Shown: positions 1-8,788 of the stretch, piece after piece | How the letters are laid out: each line of letters begins with the position of its first letter | Numbering within the stretch: position 1 is the first letter of the stretch | From: JBBSAT01 sp046351235 | Lineage (GTDB): Bacteria; Myxococcota_A; Polyangia; Polyangiales; Sandaracinaceae | DNA length: 64,000 nucleotides | Assembly: GCA_046351235.1 (NCBI GenBank) | Contig: JAXLYV010000005.1 | Span: 1-64,000 of the forward strand | Reading direction: 5' to 3' | The notes under the pieces: generated by a model | Told to the model about the DNA's origin: nothing | Database searches by the model: none | What the model saw: the letters and a program-made list of their open reading frames with translations, nothing else | Translations under genes and position numbers: made by a program

Positions 1-175
1 CGAATCGGGATTTCGGGACAGCTCTTGAGACCCGCGTGAGTCGTGCGTCGACCGGCTCGCTCCCGCCGGGCCCGCGGGACGCGCTGCCCGTGGCGGCGAC
101 CGGTCGTTCGGGGAGCCCGAGCGCGTGAGCAACGCCCCTTGCGGAACCCGGCTCGCCGAAAGAATCATCTAGGAA

Positions 176-1411
176 GTGGACACCTCCAAGCTCATCTACG
201 ACTGGAACACCGTCGGGCGCCGTGCGCCGGTCGCGCTCAACGGCCGCTTCGAGCTGCACGACGAGACGCTGCGCGACGGGCTGCAGAACCCGTCGGTCCT
301 CGATCCGGAGATCGACGACAAGCTGGAGATCCTCCACCTCCTCGACGACGTCGGGGTCGACACCTGCGACGTGGGCCTCCCCGGCGCCGGCCCGCGCGCC
401 TACGAGCACGTGCTCCGGCTCTGCCGCGAGATCGTCGACGCCAAGCTGCGCATCCGCCCGACGTGCGCGGGCCGCACGCTCGTGCAGGACATCCGCCCCA
501 TGGCCGACATCGCCCAGAAGACCGGGCGACCCATCGAGGTGATGACGTTCATCGGCTCCTCGCCGATCCGCGCGCTCGCCGAGGACTGGTCGGTCGAGCT
601 CATCAAGAAGCGCTCGCTCGAGGCGATCTCCTTCGGCGTGAAGGAGGGGCTGCCGGTGAACTACGTCACCGAGGACACGACGCGCAGCGATCCAAAGGTG
701 CTCTACGAGCTCTTCTGCTCGGCGATCGAGGCCGGCGCGACCCGGCTCACGCTCTGCGACACCGTCGGCCACGTCACGCCCGACGGGGTGCGGAACCTGA
801 TCACGTGGACGCGCGACCTGCTCAAGGCGCTCGGCGCCGAGCACGTGGGCATCGACTGGCACGGGCACAACGACCGGGGCCTCGGCGTCGTGAACTCGAT
901 CTGGGCCGTGGAGCACGGCGCCGATCGGATCCACGGCGCGATCCTCGGGGTCGGCGAGCGCGTCGGGAACGCGTCGCTCGATCAGATCCTCGTGAACATG
1001 AAGCTGATCGGCGAGCTCGGCGATCGCGACGTGAGCAAGCTGGGCGCGCTCTGCGACAAGGTCGGCAAGGCGCTCGGCGTGCCGATCCCCATCAACTATC
1101 CGGTGGTCGGTCGCGATGCGTTCCGCACGGGCACCGGCGTGCACGCCTCGGCCATCATCAAGGCCATCGAGAAGGGCGACACCGAGCTCGCGGACCGCGT
1201 GTACTCCGGCGTGCCAGCGGGTGTGTTCGGGCGCGTGCAGGAGATCGAGATCGGGCCCATGAGCGGCGCGAGCAACGTGAGCTTCTGGCTCAAGCACCAC
1301 GGGCTCGCCGTCGAGCCCGCGGTGGTGCAGGCGATCCTCGCCGAGGCCAAGCGCTCGCCGCGCACGCTCACCGACGAGGAGATCCGCCGCGCGATGGCCA
1401 CGGTCGCCTGA
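176..1411 (+). CDS. HMGL-like acyl synthase (2-isopropylmalate/homocitrate synthase family)
   Basis: This 411-residue protein has the TIM-barrel fold signatures of the HMG-CoA-lyase-like synthases that condense acetyl-CoA with a 2-oxo acid. The N-terminal motif DETLRDGLQN (residues 29-38) supplies the catalytic Arg and metal-binding Asp. WHGHNDRG (His229 and His231) supplies the metal-binding histidines. GVGERVGNASLDQ is the glycine-rich loop seen in isopropylmalate and homocitrate synthases. At 411 residues it lacks the C-terminal LeuA allosteric domain of full-length (~500 aa) isopropylmalate synthases, so homocitrate, citramalate or a LeuA-like paralogue are all possible; the substrate cannot be read from sequence. 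The GTG start is the first in-frame start after a stop at 170-172, and only a poorly spaced AGGA precedes it. No operon partner is visible upstream. Confidence 0.85.
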   Translation: MDTSKLIYDWNTVGRRAPVALNGRFELHDETLRDGLQNPSVLDPEIDDKLEILHLLDDVGVDTCDVGLPGAGPRAYEHVLRLCREIVDAKLRIRPTCAGRTLVQDIRPMADIAQKTGRPIEVMTFIGSSPIRALAEDWSVELIKKRSLEAISFGVKEGLPVNYVTEDTTRSDPKVLYELFCSAIEAGATRLTLCDTVGHVTPDGVRNLITWTRDLLKALGAEHVGIDWHGHNDRGLGVVNSIWAVEHGADRIHGAILGVGERVGNASLDQILVNMKLIGELGDRDVSKLGALCDKVGKALGVPIPINYPVVGRDAFRTGTGVHASAIIKAIEKGDTELADRVYSGVPAGVFGRVQEIEIGPMSGASNVSFWLKHHGLAVEPAVVQAILAEAKRSPRTLTDEEIRRAMATVA

Positions 1412-1438
1412 GCCCCGAGGCGCGCGGCGACGCGTGCG

Positions 1439-3709
1439 TCATGCCGCCGAGCGCGGTGCGACCTCGGCCACCGAGCCCTCGGAGCCCGGTTCGGTCGCGC
1501 GCCCGATCGCGTCCCGGAGCGCTTCCAGTCGCGTCCGGAGCTCGGTGCCGAGCGCGCGAACCTGCTCCACGTCTCCGCGCTTGCACGCGAGCTCCAGCGC
1601 CGAGGCGCGCTGGGCCACCTCCACCGCTCCGACGGTCGCCGCCGATCCCTTCAGGCGATGCATGTCTGCGCGGTGCGCTTCGAGCGAAGTGGCATCGAGC
1701 TCGCCCATCGGCCAGCGGATGCCGAACGTCTCATCCCGGAAGTGCGCCAAGAGCGTCAGCACGAGCACCGAGTCGTCGCCGAGCCGTTCGTGCAGGTCCT
1801 TCGCATCGATTCCTTCGATCCCGCGCACGCCCGAGCGCGGCGGCATGCTCGCCGTGGTCTTGGTCCCGCTGCCCTCGGTCGGGGCCGACTCGGCGCGGCG
1901 CACGTGCCGTAGCAACGTCGCGATGAGGGTCTGCGGGACGATCGGCTTCGTCAGGAAGTCGTTCATGCCCGCGCCGAGCGCGCGCTCGCGCTCGCTCGAG
2001 AGCGTTCCGGCGGTGAGCGCGATGATGGGCAGCACGTCCGGGCCGAGGCCCAGCTCCGTGCGCGTGACGAACGCCGCCTCGGGGCCATCGATCACCGGCA
2101 TGTGCACGTCCATCAGCACGGCGTCGACGTGCGGCCTCAGGCGCAGGAGCTCGACCGCTTCGAGCCCGTTCTCGGCGAGGCAGACCTCGGCGCCGTGGAG
2201 TCGGAGGACGTGATCGGCGACGACGCGGTTGGTCTCGCTGTCGTCCACGACGAGGATCGTGAGCCCGGCCAGCGCCTTGCCCACCGGCGAGACGACGCCT
2301 CTCGTGGGCGTGCTCGCGCTCGCGCTCGCGCTCGCGCTGGCGCATCGCTCGAGACGGAGCGCGACACGCACTTCGGTGCCGAGCTCGGGCTCGCTGTCGA
2401 TCTCGACCTCGCCGCCCATCAGGCGCGCGAGACGCTGCACGATCGTGAGGCCGAGCCCGGTGCCGCCGTGGCGTCGCGTGGTCGACGCGTCGGCCTGGGC
2501 GAAGGGACTGAACACGCGCTCGAGCGCTTCCCGGGACATTCCGATGCCCGTGTCTCGAACCTCGAGCTGGATCGAGACCTCGCGCGCCGAGTCGTGCTCG
2601 CGCTCGCCGCCGCACTTCAGCTCGACGATCACGCGACCCGACTCGGTGAATTTCACGGCGTTCGAGACGAGGTTGGTGACGATCTGTCCGACGCGACCGG
2701 GATCGGCTTCGACGGCGCTCGCGACGCGCGGATCGATGCGCACTTCGAGCCCCACGCCCTTCGCGCTCGCCTCCCCGAGGTGAGCCCCCGTCCGCTCGCG
2801 GACGAGTTGATGCAGATCGAAGGGCGCGCGCTCGAGGATGAGCTCGTTCGCCTCGAGCTTGCCGATGTCGAGGATGTCGCTGAGCAGGCCGAGGAGCGCA
2901 TTGCTCGCGGTGTTGATCTTGTCGACGAGGCCACGCTGATCGTCGTCGAGCCGCGTGTGCTCGAGGAGGTAGACCAGGCCCAGCACCGCGTTCATCGGGG
3001 TGCGGATCTCGTGGCTCGTGTTGGCGAGGAAGCGCGTCTTGGCCTCGTTCGCGCTCTCGGCGGCCCGCATCGCCTCCCGGAGCGTGCTCTCGGACGCGTG
3101 GCGCATGGTCGCGTCGTGGGCGACCGTCACGAGCCCGCGCGGGGCACCGGCCGCGTCGAGCCACGCGGTCGTGACGAGACAGATCGCGCGCCGCTCGCCG
3201 TCGGGGCGAACGAGGGTCCACTCGCGCGGGATGCCGTGGTGCGCCGACCCGAACAGCGCCTCGAACCTCGACACCCGAGGCCGGTCCGCGCCGGAGAGCT
3301 CCGCGCACCGCGCCTCGAGCTCGGCAGGATCGAGCCAGTCCACCCAGGCGGCGCGCCCGAGGGCGTCGCGCTCGCGGAGCCCCAAGAGACGCTCGGCGCC
3401 GGCGCTGAAGAGCTGGACGGTCCCGTCGCGATCGGTCGCGAGGATGGCGACGTCGGTGGCCGCGTCGAGGACGGTCCGCGAGGAGGCTTCGGCGTGCGCC
3501 CGCTCCGCCGCGGCCGGCGCGCCGAGCGCCTTCGCGCGCGCCCGTTCCCATCCGACGCCGGCAGCCACCCCCCCGACCAGGAGCGACGCAGCGCTCACGG
3601 CCCACGCTCGCTCGGACGAGCCGAGGAGCAGGAGGGCGGCGAGGAGCGCGATCGTGGCGAAGACGACGAGCGCGGCCCGGGCCGACCCGTGATGGGGAAG
3701 GGGCCTCAC
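1439..3709 (-). CDS. Membrane hybrid sensor histidine kinase with REC and HPt domains
   Basis: A 756-residue hybrid kinase. Two hydrophobic segments (about residues 12-30 and 34-53) are followed by a PAS sensor (about 77-200), a HisKA domain with phospho-acceptor His233 in SHEIRTPMN, an HATPase domain with the N, G1 and G2 boxes, a receiver domain (LVVDDSETN, LMDVHMPVIDG, LTKP lysine) and a C-terminal histidine phosphotransfer domain with HRLKGSAATVGA. It therefore carries a whole His-Asp-His phosphorelay except the final receiver. An Ala-Ser linker encoded by a hexanucleotide repeat joins HATPase and REC. The frame is open further upstream, but homology-like sequence begins just after the GTG at 3709. 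No cognate response regulator is adjacent. The ligand is unknown; the periplasmic loop between the two segments is only a few residues, so sensing is probably by PAS. Confidence 0.9.
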   Translation of the reverse strand: MRPLPHHGSARAALVVFATIALLAALLLLGSSERAWAVSAASLLVGGVAAGVGWERARAKALGAPAAAERAHAEASSRTVLDAATDVAILATDRDGTVQLFSAGAERLLGLRERDALGRAAWVDWLDPAELEARCAELSGADRPRVSRFEALFGSAHHGIPREWTLVRPDGERRAICLVTTAWLDAAGAPRGLVTVAHDATMRHASESTLREAMRAAESANEAKTRFLANTSHEIRTPMNAVLGLVYLLEHTRLDDDQRGLVDKINTASNALLGLLSDILDIGKLEANELILERAPFDLHQLVRERTGAHLGEASAKGVGLEVRIDPRVASAVEADPGRVGQIVTNLVSNAVKFTESGRVIVELKCGGEREHDSAREVSIQLEVRDTGIGMSREALERVFSPFAQADASTTRRHGGTGLGLTIVQRLARLMGGEVEIDSEPELGTEVRVALRLERCASASASASASTPTRGVVSPVGKALAGLTILVVDDSETNRVVADHVLRLHGAEVCLAENGLEAVELLRLRPHVDAVLMDVHMPVIDGPEAAFVTRTELGLGPDVLPIIALTAGTLSSERERALGAGMNDFLTKPIVPQTLIATLLRHVRRAESAPTEGSGTKTTASMPPRSGVRGIEGIDAKDLHERLGDDSVLVLTLLAHFRDETFGIRWPMGELDATSLEAHRADMHRLKGSAATVGAVEVAQRASALELACKRGDVEQVRALGTELRTRLEALRDAIGRATEPGSEGSVAEVAPRSAA
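2312..2341. repeat. GCTCGC hexanucleotide microsatellite inside the hybrid kinase
   Basis: Four perfect GCTCGC units (2312-2335) and a degenerate fifth. On the coding strand they encode the alternating Ala-Ser linker between the HATPase and receiver domains (about residues 457-467). A six-base unit changes linker length without changing frame. Confidence 0.85.
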
Positions 3710-3768
3710 GTTCCGCTCTTCGGACGATCTGCGGCGTGAACTTGAGGAAGCCGGCGAGATTGCCGGGC

Positions 3769-4656
3769 TCAGCGTGACTTCAGCAGCTCGCGCTTGGCCT
3801 TGAGCATCTCGCGCCGCGCGCTCTCCGGCACCGTGGGGTACGCGAGCTCCATGTCCTCGAGCGTCTGGACGATGATCTTGGCGACGGCGCGCCGCATGTA
3901 GTGCTTGTCGTCGGCGGGGATCGCGTACCAGGGCGCCCAGGGCCGCGAGGTCTCGTTCAGCGCGGCCTCGTAGGCGCTCATGTAGGCGTCCCAGTGCTCG
4001 CGCTCGCGGAGATCGGCCGCGCTGAACTTCCAGTTCGCCGTCGGATCGTCGATACGCGAGAGCAGGCGCTGCTTCTGCTCCTTCTTGCTGACGTGGAGGA
4101 AGAACTTGAGGATGTGCGTGCCGTTTCGCGCGAGGTGGCGCTCCATGTCGCGGATGGAGTCGTAGCGCTCCTCCCAGATCTGGCCGAGCTTCTTGGGTCG
4201 GCCCGGGAGCCGCTGGAGGTCGAGCAGCTCCGGGTGCACCCGGACGACGAGGACCTCTTCGTAGTAGCTGCGATTGAAGATGCCGATGCGCCCGCGCTCG
4301 GGCATGCACTTGTACGTGCGCCACAGGAAGTCGTGATCGAGGTCGGTCTCGCTCGGCTTCTTGAACGAATAGACCTCGCAGCCGGCGGGGTTGATGCCGG
4401 AGGTCACGGCCTTCACCGTTCCGTCCTTGCCGGCCGCGTCCATGGCTTGGAACACGAGCAAGAGCGCGCGCTGATCGTTCGCTGCGAGCTTGGCCTGCAG
4501 CTTCTGCATGCGGCCGATGTACGCGAGCAGCTCGGCGTCGCTGTCGTCCTTGCTGCGGTGCTTCTTGTCCGGCTTGGTCTCGTGCCGCGCGATGCGGAAG
4601 CGACCGTCGAACGACACGAGATGCGGCGACTCGGTGACCTGGAAGCGCTTGGCCAT
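3769..4656 (-). CDS. ppk2: Polyphosphate kinase 2 family protein
   Basis: A 295-residue soluble P-loop phosphotransferase that moves phosphate between polyphosphate and nucleotides. The Walker A-like loop is MDAAGKDGTVKA, followed by SGINPAG, the PPK2-typical SFKKPSETDLDHDFLWR stretch, and RIGIFNRSYYEEVLVVRVHP, which carries the Walker B region and the Arg/Asn-rich lid. WAPWYAIPADDKHYMRR near the end is also PPK2-typical. Length matches single-domain PPK2. The wording of these motifs is closest to the class III type, but class and direction of reaction are inference. The ATG at 4656 was chosen because conserved sequence starts soon after it; the frame is open further upstream without family resemblance. 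It is followed, 59 bp away, by the co-directional hybrid kinase, and the EamA gene lies 35 bp upstream. Confidence 0.9.
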   Translation of the reverse strand: MAKRFQVTESPHLVSFDGRFRIARHETKPDKKHRSKDDSDAELLAYIGRMQKLQAKLAANDQRALLLVFQAMDAAGKDGTVKAVTSGINPAGCEVYSFKKPSETDLDHDFLWRTYKCMPERGRIGIFNRSYYEEVLVVRVHPELLDLQRLPGRPKKLGQIWEERYDSIRDMERHLARNGTHILKFFLHVSKKEQKQRLLSRIDDPTANWKFSAADLREREHWDAYMSAYEAALNETSRPWAPWYAIPADDKHYMRRAVAKIIVQTLEDMELAYPTVPESARREMLKAKRELLKSR

Positions 4657-4691
4657 GACGCCGCTACGGTACCGCGAAAGCCCGAGCGCGA

Positions 4692-5609
4692 TCACTCGGC
4701 CGCGCCGGCGTCGACCTCGGGCGGCGTGCTCGCGGCGGCGCGCGACGGCGCCGTCACGACCACGAGCGTTCCGATCGTGACGAGCGCCGCGCCGAGCCAG
4801 GTGAGCGGCGTCGGGATCTCGCCGAAGAGAGTGAAGCCGAGCGTGAACGAGAAGACGATCTGCACGTAGCTGATCGCGCTCGCGCGTGCGGCGGTCTCGT
4901 GGCGAAGGCCCTCGGTCATCTTCATCTGCCCGAGCTGCGTCACGAGGCCCACGGCGAGCAAGAGCAGCCACTCGCGCGGCGTGGGCGTGACCCACACGGG
5001 CACGACGAAGGGCAAGGTGAGCGGCACGACGAGCAGCGGGAAGTGGAACACCACGACGAGCGGATGCTCGGTGCGCAGCTTGCGCACCACGATCGACGCC
5101 GCGGCGCCGAAGATCGCACCGAGCAGGCCCACGGCGAGCCCGAGCGGCGAGAGCGCGACGCCCGCGCCGCCGAAGAGAAACGCCGGCTGCGCGACGAGCA
5201 CCACGCCGACGAGCCCGAGCGCGACGCCGCCGATCTCGCGCGGTCCGACGCGCTCGCCGAGCAGGAGCGGCGCCGCCATGGCCACGAAGATCGGGTTCGT
5301 GAAGTGGATCACCGTCGCCTCGGCGAGCGGCAGCACGGTGACCGCGTAGAAGTAGCACTGCAGGCCCCCGAGCCCGATGAGCCCGCGGACGAGGAGCCAG
5401 CGGTTCGCGTGGCCGAACGCGGGGATGCCGGCGCGCCGCAGGAGCACGTACGACGCGACGAGCGTGACGACGCCACGCGCGATGGCGATCTCGACGGAGG
5501 GCAGGCGCTGGCCGGCGAGCTTGACGAGGGCGCTCATCACGGCGAACGCCAACGCCGAGACGATCATCGCGCGCGCGCCGGGAGTGATTCGCACCTCGGA
5601 GAGGGACAT
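4692..5609 (-). CDS. EamA/DMT-family permease
   Basis: A 305-residue inner-membrane protein with about ten hydrophobic helices arranged as two EamA repeats of five. Typical drug/metabolite transporter features include the N-terminal AFAVMSALVKLAGQ, VATLV-like helix spacing, EATVIHFTNPIFVAMAAPLLLGE at the end of the first repeat (split by a conserved Pro), and a second repeat ending in FTLFGEIPTPLTWLGAALV. The C-terminus is a short Ala/Glu-rich cytoplasmic tail. Members export amino acids, nucleobases or other small metabolites, but substrate cannot be predicted. It sits 35 bp upstream of ppk2 in the same direction, so co-transcription is plausible. A second, unrelated EamA gene occurs at 14502-15422. 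Confidence 0.88.
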   Translation of the reverse strand: MSLSEVRITPGARAMIVSALAFAVMSALVKLAGQRLPSVEIAIARGVVTLVASYVLLRRAGIPAFGHANRWLLVRGLIGLGGLQCYFYAVTVLPLAEATVIHFTNPIFVAMAAPLLLGERVGPREIGGVALGLVGVVLVAQPAFLFGGAGVALSPLGLAVGLLGAIFGAAASIVVRKLRTEHPLVVVFHFPLLVVPLTLPFVVPVWVTPTPREWLLLLAVGLVTQLGQMKMTEGLRHETAARASAISYVQIVFSFTLGFTLFGEIPTPLTWLGAALVTIGTLVVVTAPSRAAASTPPEVDAGAAE

Positions 5610-5677
5610 AGCGCCGAGCGAAGCGTCGTCGACAGCCGCTCCGGCGGAGCGGAGGGGACCGCGGGACGCGTTCCTCG

Positions 5678-6280
5678 TCAGACCCAGGACATGCGGTAGA
5701 CGGCGGTGCCCGGCCGGCGCAGCTCGTCGACGAGCTGGGTGTGCCCGGTGCGCGCGAACACCAGCAGCGCGCCGTGCAAGAGGCCGGTGAGCGCGACCCG
5801 CCAGTAGCGGATGTCGGCGAGCTCGTTGTGGATCATCTCGACCTGCGCGTCCTTGGGCCCGAGCTCGGTGACGGCGATCGATCCGCCCTCGTACATGCGG
5901 AACCAGAGCTGGTCGAGGCGGCCGAGCGGCGTCCAGGGCGTCATGCCGCCGGCGCGGGCCAGGCGCGCGAGGCTACCCATGAGCGCGCCCTCGATGCGGG
6001 CGCCGACGACGTTGCCGACCGAGTGCATCTGCTCGATCGAGAGCCCGATGGCATCGGCGGCCTGGTAGTGCTGGCGCGCGGTCTCGAGGGGGAGCCACTG
6101 GTTGCCCATGACGGCGTCGGCCATGAGGCGGGAGCCTTCGGCGCCCAACGCGTGCTCGTAGGCCTCGCGGTGCCCTCGATCGAAGAGGCCTTGGCGGGAG
6201 GAGGCGACGAGGGTGCTCTTGACCCGCACGGTCGCGCTCGCGCCTTCCACGTGCCGAACGACGGGCTTCGAGGGGGGCAT
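5678..6280 (-). CDS. Conserved hypothetical protein, possible DUF2378-type myxobacterial family
   Basis: A 200-residue soluble-looking protein starting MPPSKPVVRHVEG. It has no signal peptide or transmembrane helix and is mostly alpha-helical with an acid/hydrophobic pattern. The layout (a Gly/Leu helical start, a central region with EGALMGSLARLARAGG, and an aromatic-containing C-terminal third with YEGGSIAV and LTGLLHGALLV) reminds me of the ~180-200 aa DUF2378 family that is abundant in myxobacteria, but I cannot confirm this. Function is unknown. The ATG at 6280 is preceded by a weak GGGGC; a TTG at 6319 would add 13 residues and place the start 5 bp from the upstream gene's stop. It follows the shikimate-kinase-like gene in the same direction. 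Confidence 0.65.
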   Translation of the reverse strand: MPPSKPVVRHVEGASATVRVKSTLVASSRQGLFDRGHREAYEHALGAEGSRLMADAVMGNQWLPLETARQHYQAADAIGLSIEQMHSVGNVVGARIEGALMGSLARLARAGGMTPWTPLGRLDQLWFRMYEGGSIAVTELGPKDAQVEMIHNELADIRYWRVALTGLLHGALLVFARTGHTQLVDELRRPGTAVYRMSWV

Positions 6281-6323
6281 TCTGCCCCGAACGGAAGCAC
6301 GCGCGATCTCGGCGGACAAGCCC

Positions 6324-6935
6324 TCACGTGACGATGCGCAGCAGCTCGCTCGGGGAGGGCGGGTGTCGCTCGAGCTCGCCTCCGTCCAGCGTCACGTGGG
6401 CGAGCGCGGCGTAGCGCTGATCGCGGAGCGCGAGCAGCGCGGCGTAGGCGGCGGGCAATGCGTCGAGGGGCGCCTGACCTTCGGCCGCGTGGAACGCGCC
6501 CGCCCACACGACGGGCTTGGGCTCCTCGAGGTAGCGGCGCAGCATCGCCGATCGCCGCTCGTCGGGCGTGCGCAGGTAGACGACGCGGAAGCGTGCGCGG
6601 ATCGTCTCGAGCAGGTCGCTGCCGAGGTAGATGACGCTCCCGGTGGTGTCGAGCACGTGCCGATCGCGCATCGCGAGGACGGCCTCTCGCGTGACGGCGT
6701 CCTCGAGCGCGAGGTAGCGCGCCTCGCGCTCCGCGTAGCCCTCGCTCCACGGCATGCCCATCCAGCGCCCGAGCGCGGTGACCGGCTCTTCGCCCGGCTC
6801 GGGCGTGACGATCGACGAGAGGCGCGCGCCGATTGCGGCGTCGCAGTCGTGGACGACGAAGCCCAGCTCGGCCGCGAGACGCCGCGACCAGAACGACTTG
6901 CCGACGCCCGACATACCGACGAGGCAGAGCTGCAT
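6324..6935 (-). CDS. Shikimate-kinase-like P-loop NTPase
   Basis: A 203-residue P-loop kinase-like protein. It begins MQLCLVGMSGVGKSFWSRRL, a Walker A loop at the extreme N-terminus as in shikimate kinases, followed by VVHDCDAAIGARL, which matches the substrate-binding DxD region. However, the shikimate kinase Gly-Gly-Gly substrate loop is replaced by LDTTGSVIYL, and a long insertion carrying two tryptophans sits between. These changes argue against a true AroK; a paralogue acting on another small molecule is more likely. The protein is expected in the cytoplasm. It is preceded by the CdnL-like gene (65 bp) and followed by the DUF2378-like gene in the same direction. Function beyond ATP or nucleotide binding is not supported. 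Confidence 0.75.
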   Translation of the reverse strand: MQLCLVGMSGVGKSFWSRRLAAELGFVVHDCDAAIGARLSSIVTPEPGEEPVTALGRWMGMPWSEGYAEREARYLALEDAVTREAVLAMRDRHVLDTTGSVIYLGSDLLETIRARFRVVYLRTPDERRSAMLRRYLEEPKPVVWAGAFHAAEGQAPLDALPAAYAALLALRDQRYAALAHVTLDGGELERHPPSPSELLRIVT

Positions 6936-7000
6936 CGGGGGGATTGATCGCCCGCGACGGCGTGGCGCGCAACCTCGCCGCGGCCGGCCCTCGCGCGAGC

Positions 7001-7339
7001 CTACCGGCCGAGCCTCTGCGCGATCTGCTCGCTCACGTCGGTCTCGGTGTGTCCGAGCGCCGTGCCGATCGCGCGCGCGAGCAGCGCCTTGCCCTGCGCG
7101 AAGAGCGCGCGCTCACCGAAGGAGAGCTGCTTGTCCCGGCCGAGCGCGTGCAGCTCGCGCACGACGTCGACGAGGGCCTCGGGGGTGCCGTGGGGTGAGA
7201 GCTCTCCCTCGGCATCGACGCCGCGGACCACCTCGAGCTGCCGGGTGTAGCGGCGCTTCCAGTTGCTCTCGATCTCGCGGGGCGGCTCGCCCAGCCGAGC
7301 CAGGAGCGTGAGCGCACGCTCGGGCTCGAGCGGGGCCAT
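7001..7339 (-). CDS. Stand-alone CdnL/CarD-type C-terminal helical domain protein
   Basis: A 112-residue protein resembling only the C-terminal DNA-binding helical domain of CdnL/CarD transcription factors. The match runs through ERALTLLARL, then NWKRRYTRQLE (the family has a WNRRYRE..EK motif), VVRELHALGRDKQLSFGER (family: LSFGERKML) and a final helical stretch. The N-terminal RNA-polymerase-interacting Tudor-like domain of normal CdnL (~165 aa) is absent, and there is no room for it: the glycosyltransferase gene stops at 7343, 3 bp before this start. It may therefore bind DNA or compete with CdnL without contacting polymerase. The tight spacing suggests translation coupled to the glycosyltransferase. 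Family assignment is from pattern memory, not from a search. Confidence 0.7.
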   Translation of the reverse strand: MAPLEPERALTLLARLGEPPREIESNWKRRYTRQLEVVRGVDAEGELSPHGTPEALVDVVRELHALGRDKQLSFGERALFAQGKALLARAIGTALGHTETDVSEQIAQRLGR

Positions 7340-7342
7340 GGC

Positions 7343-8788
7343 TCAGCGCGCCTGGTGTAGCGAGAGCGAGCCGACGTAGAGGAAGCCGACCATGAACAGG
7401 ACGAGGAAAGGAATGCTCGTCCAGGCGCCGATGACGCCGGCCATCACGATCGTGGCGACGAAGTAGAGGCCGATGCCGACCTCGATCCACGAGAAGAGCT
7501 CCTTGCTCGCGCGGTACTTCTTCTTCGTCCAGCTCTCCGTCTTCTGCGTGACGCCGTGCTTGGGCGTGCGCACGAACTCGCTCTCGCGGCCCATCAGGCC
7601 TTCCAGCACGGCGCGCGCGTTGTTCAGCGAGAGACCGATGCCGAGCGCCATCATCAGGGGGAGGCGGCGGATCGCCTCCCACAGGTTGCCGTAGAGCGCG
7701 CGGTGCGTCGTCAGATAGAACAGCACGATCGAGCCGCTCGTCAGCGCGAAGAGCGGGACGTCGAGCAGCAAGAGCTCCGGCCGCTGGATCTCCTGGCGGA
7801 GGATCATGTTCGGCAGCTGGAGGAACGCGAGCACGAGCAGGAAGAGGTAGGCGAAGTTGTCGGTGAGGTGGAAGAGCACCTCGAGCTTCACCTTCCACGG
7901 GATGTCGGCGCGCATGACCGTCGGGATCAGCTTCTTCGCCGTCTGCGCCGAGCCCTTGGCCCAGCGGAACTGCTGGCCCTTGAAGCTCATCATCTCGCAG
8001 GGCAGCTCGGCGGGCGCGAGCGCCTCGGGCACGTACACGAACTTCCAGCCACGGAGCTGCGCGCGGAAGGACAGATCCATGTCCTCGGTCAGCGTGTCGT
8101 GCTGCCAGCCGCCGGCGTCCACGATCGTGGCGCGCCGCCAGATGCCGGCCGTGCCGTTGAAGTTGAAGAAGCGGCCGCTGCGGTTGCGCGCGATGTGCTC
8201 CACCACGAAGTGGCCGTCGAGCATCATCGACTGCACGCGCGTGAGCACCGAGTAGTCGCGGTTCAGGTGGCCCCAACGCGCCTGCACCATGCCGACCTTC
8301 GGGTCGGTGAAGTGATGGATGAGATCCTGGATGATCGACGGCGTCGGCATGAAGTCCGCGTCGAAGACCATGAGGAAATCGCTCTTCGCGAGCTTGGTGC
8401 CGTTCTCGAGCGCGCCGGCCTTGAAGCCCGTGCGGTCGGTGCGGTGGATGTAGACGGCGTCGAAGCCGCGCTCGACGAGCTCCTCGACCTTCGCCTTGGC
8501 GATGCTCTGCGTCTCGTCGGTCGAGTCGTCGAGGACCTGGATCTCGAGCTTGTCCTTCGGGTAGTCGATCGCGGCGATGCTCTCGATGAGCCGCTCGGCG
8601 ACGTACATCTCGTTGAACATCGGGAGCTGCACGGTCACGCGCGGCAGCTCCTTCCACTTCTCGGCAGGCGCCGGGGCGGCATCGCGGTGCTTCCAGTAGA
8701 GGTAGAGCAGCTGCGCCCGATGGAACCCGTAGAGGGCCAGAACCGTCAGGACCGCGAGATAGAGGCAGATGACGAAGGCGTGGACCAC
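7343..8788 (-). CDS. Membrane family-2 glycosyltransferase (cellulose synthase-like)
   Basis: A 481-residue processive GT2 enzyme of the CesA/glucomannan-synthase-like type. One N-terminal helix (residues about 3-27) precedes a cytosolic GT-A domain with QVLDDSTDE, FDADFMP, the TEDMDLS motif and QQFRWAKG (the Q-x-x-R-W signature), followed by three or more C-terminal helices and a KKKYRASKE linker. These motifs (D, DxD, TED, QxxRW) are the catalytic residues of processive beta-glycan synthases that both polymerise and extrude polysaccharide. No BcsB, PilZ domain or other synthase partner is adjacent. The start is a GTG at 8788 without an obvious ribosome-binding site. The 122-bp gap upstream is relatively AT-rich, consistent with a promoter. 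The polymer made is unknown. Confidence 0.88.
   Translation of the reverse strand: MVHAFVICLYLAVLTVLALYGFHRAQLLYLYWKHRDAAPAPAEKWKELPRVTVQLPMFNEMYVAERLIESIAAIDYPKDKLEIQVLDDSTDETQSIAKAKVEELVERGFDAVYIHRTDRTGFKAGALENGTKLAKSDFLMVFDADFMPTPSIIQDLIHHFTDPKVGMVQARWGHLNRDYSVLTRVQSMMLDGHFVVEHIARNRSGRFFNFNGTAGIWRRATIVDAGGWQHDTLTEDMDLSFRAQLRGWKFVYVPEALAPAELPCEMMSFKGQQFRWAKGSAQTAKKLIPTVMRADIPWKVKLEVLFHLTDNFAYLFLLVLAFLQLPNMILRQEIQRPELLLLDVPLFALTSGSIVLFYLTTHRALYGNLWEAIRRLPLMMALGIGLSLNNARAVLEGLMGRESEFVRTPKHGVTQKTESWTKKKYRASKELFSWIEVGIGLYFVATIVMAGVIGAWTSIPFLVLFMVGFLYVGSLSLHQAR

Noticed and set aside
43..1926. Long plus-strand frame overlapping the first two genes
   Set aside because: It is Arg-rich throughout and out of frame with the recognisable synthase and the antisense histidine kinase.
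6324..6935. Calling the P-loop protein AroK
   Set aside because: The glycine-rich shikimate-binding loop is missing.
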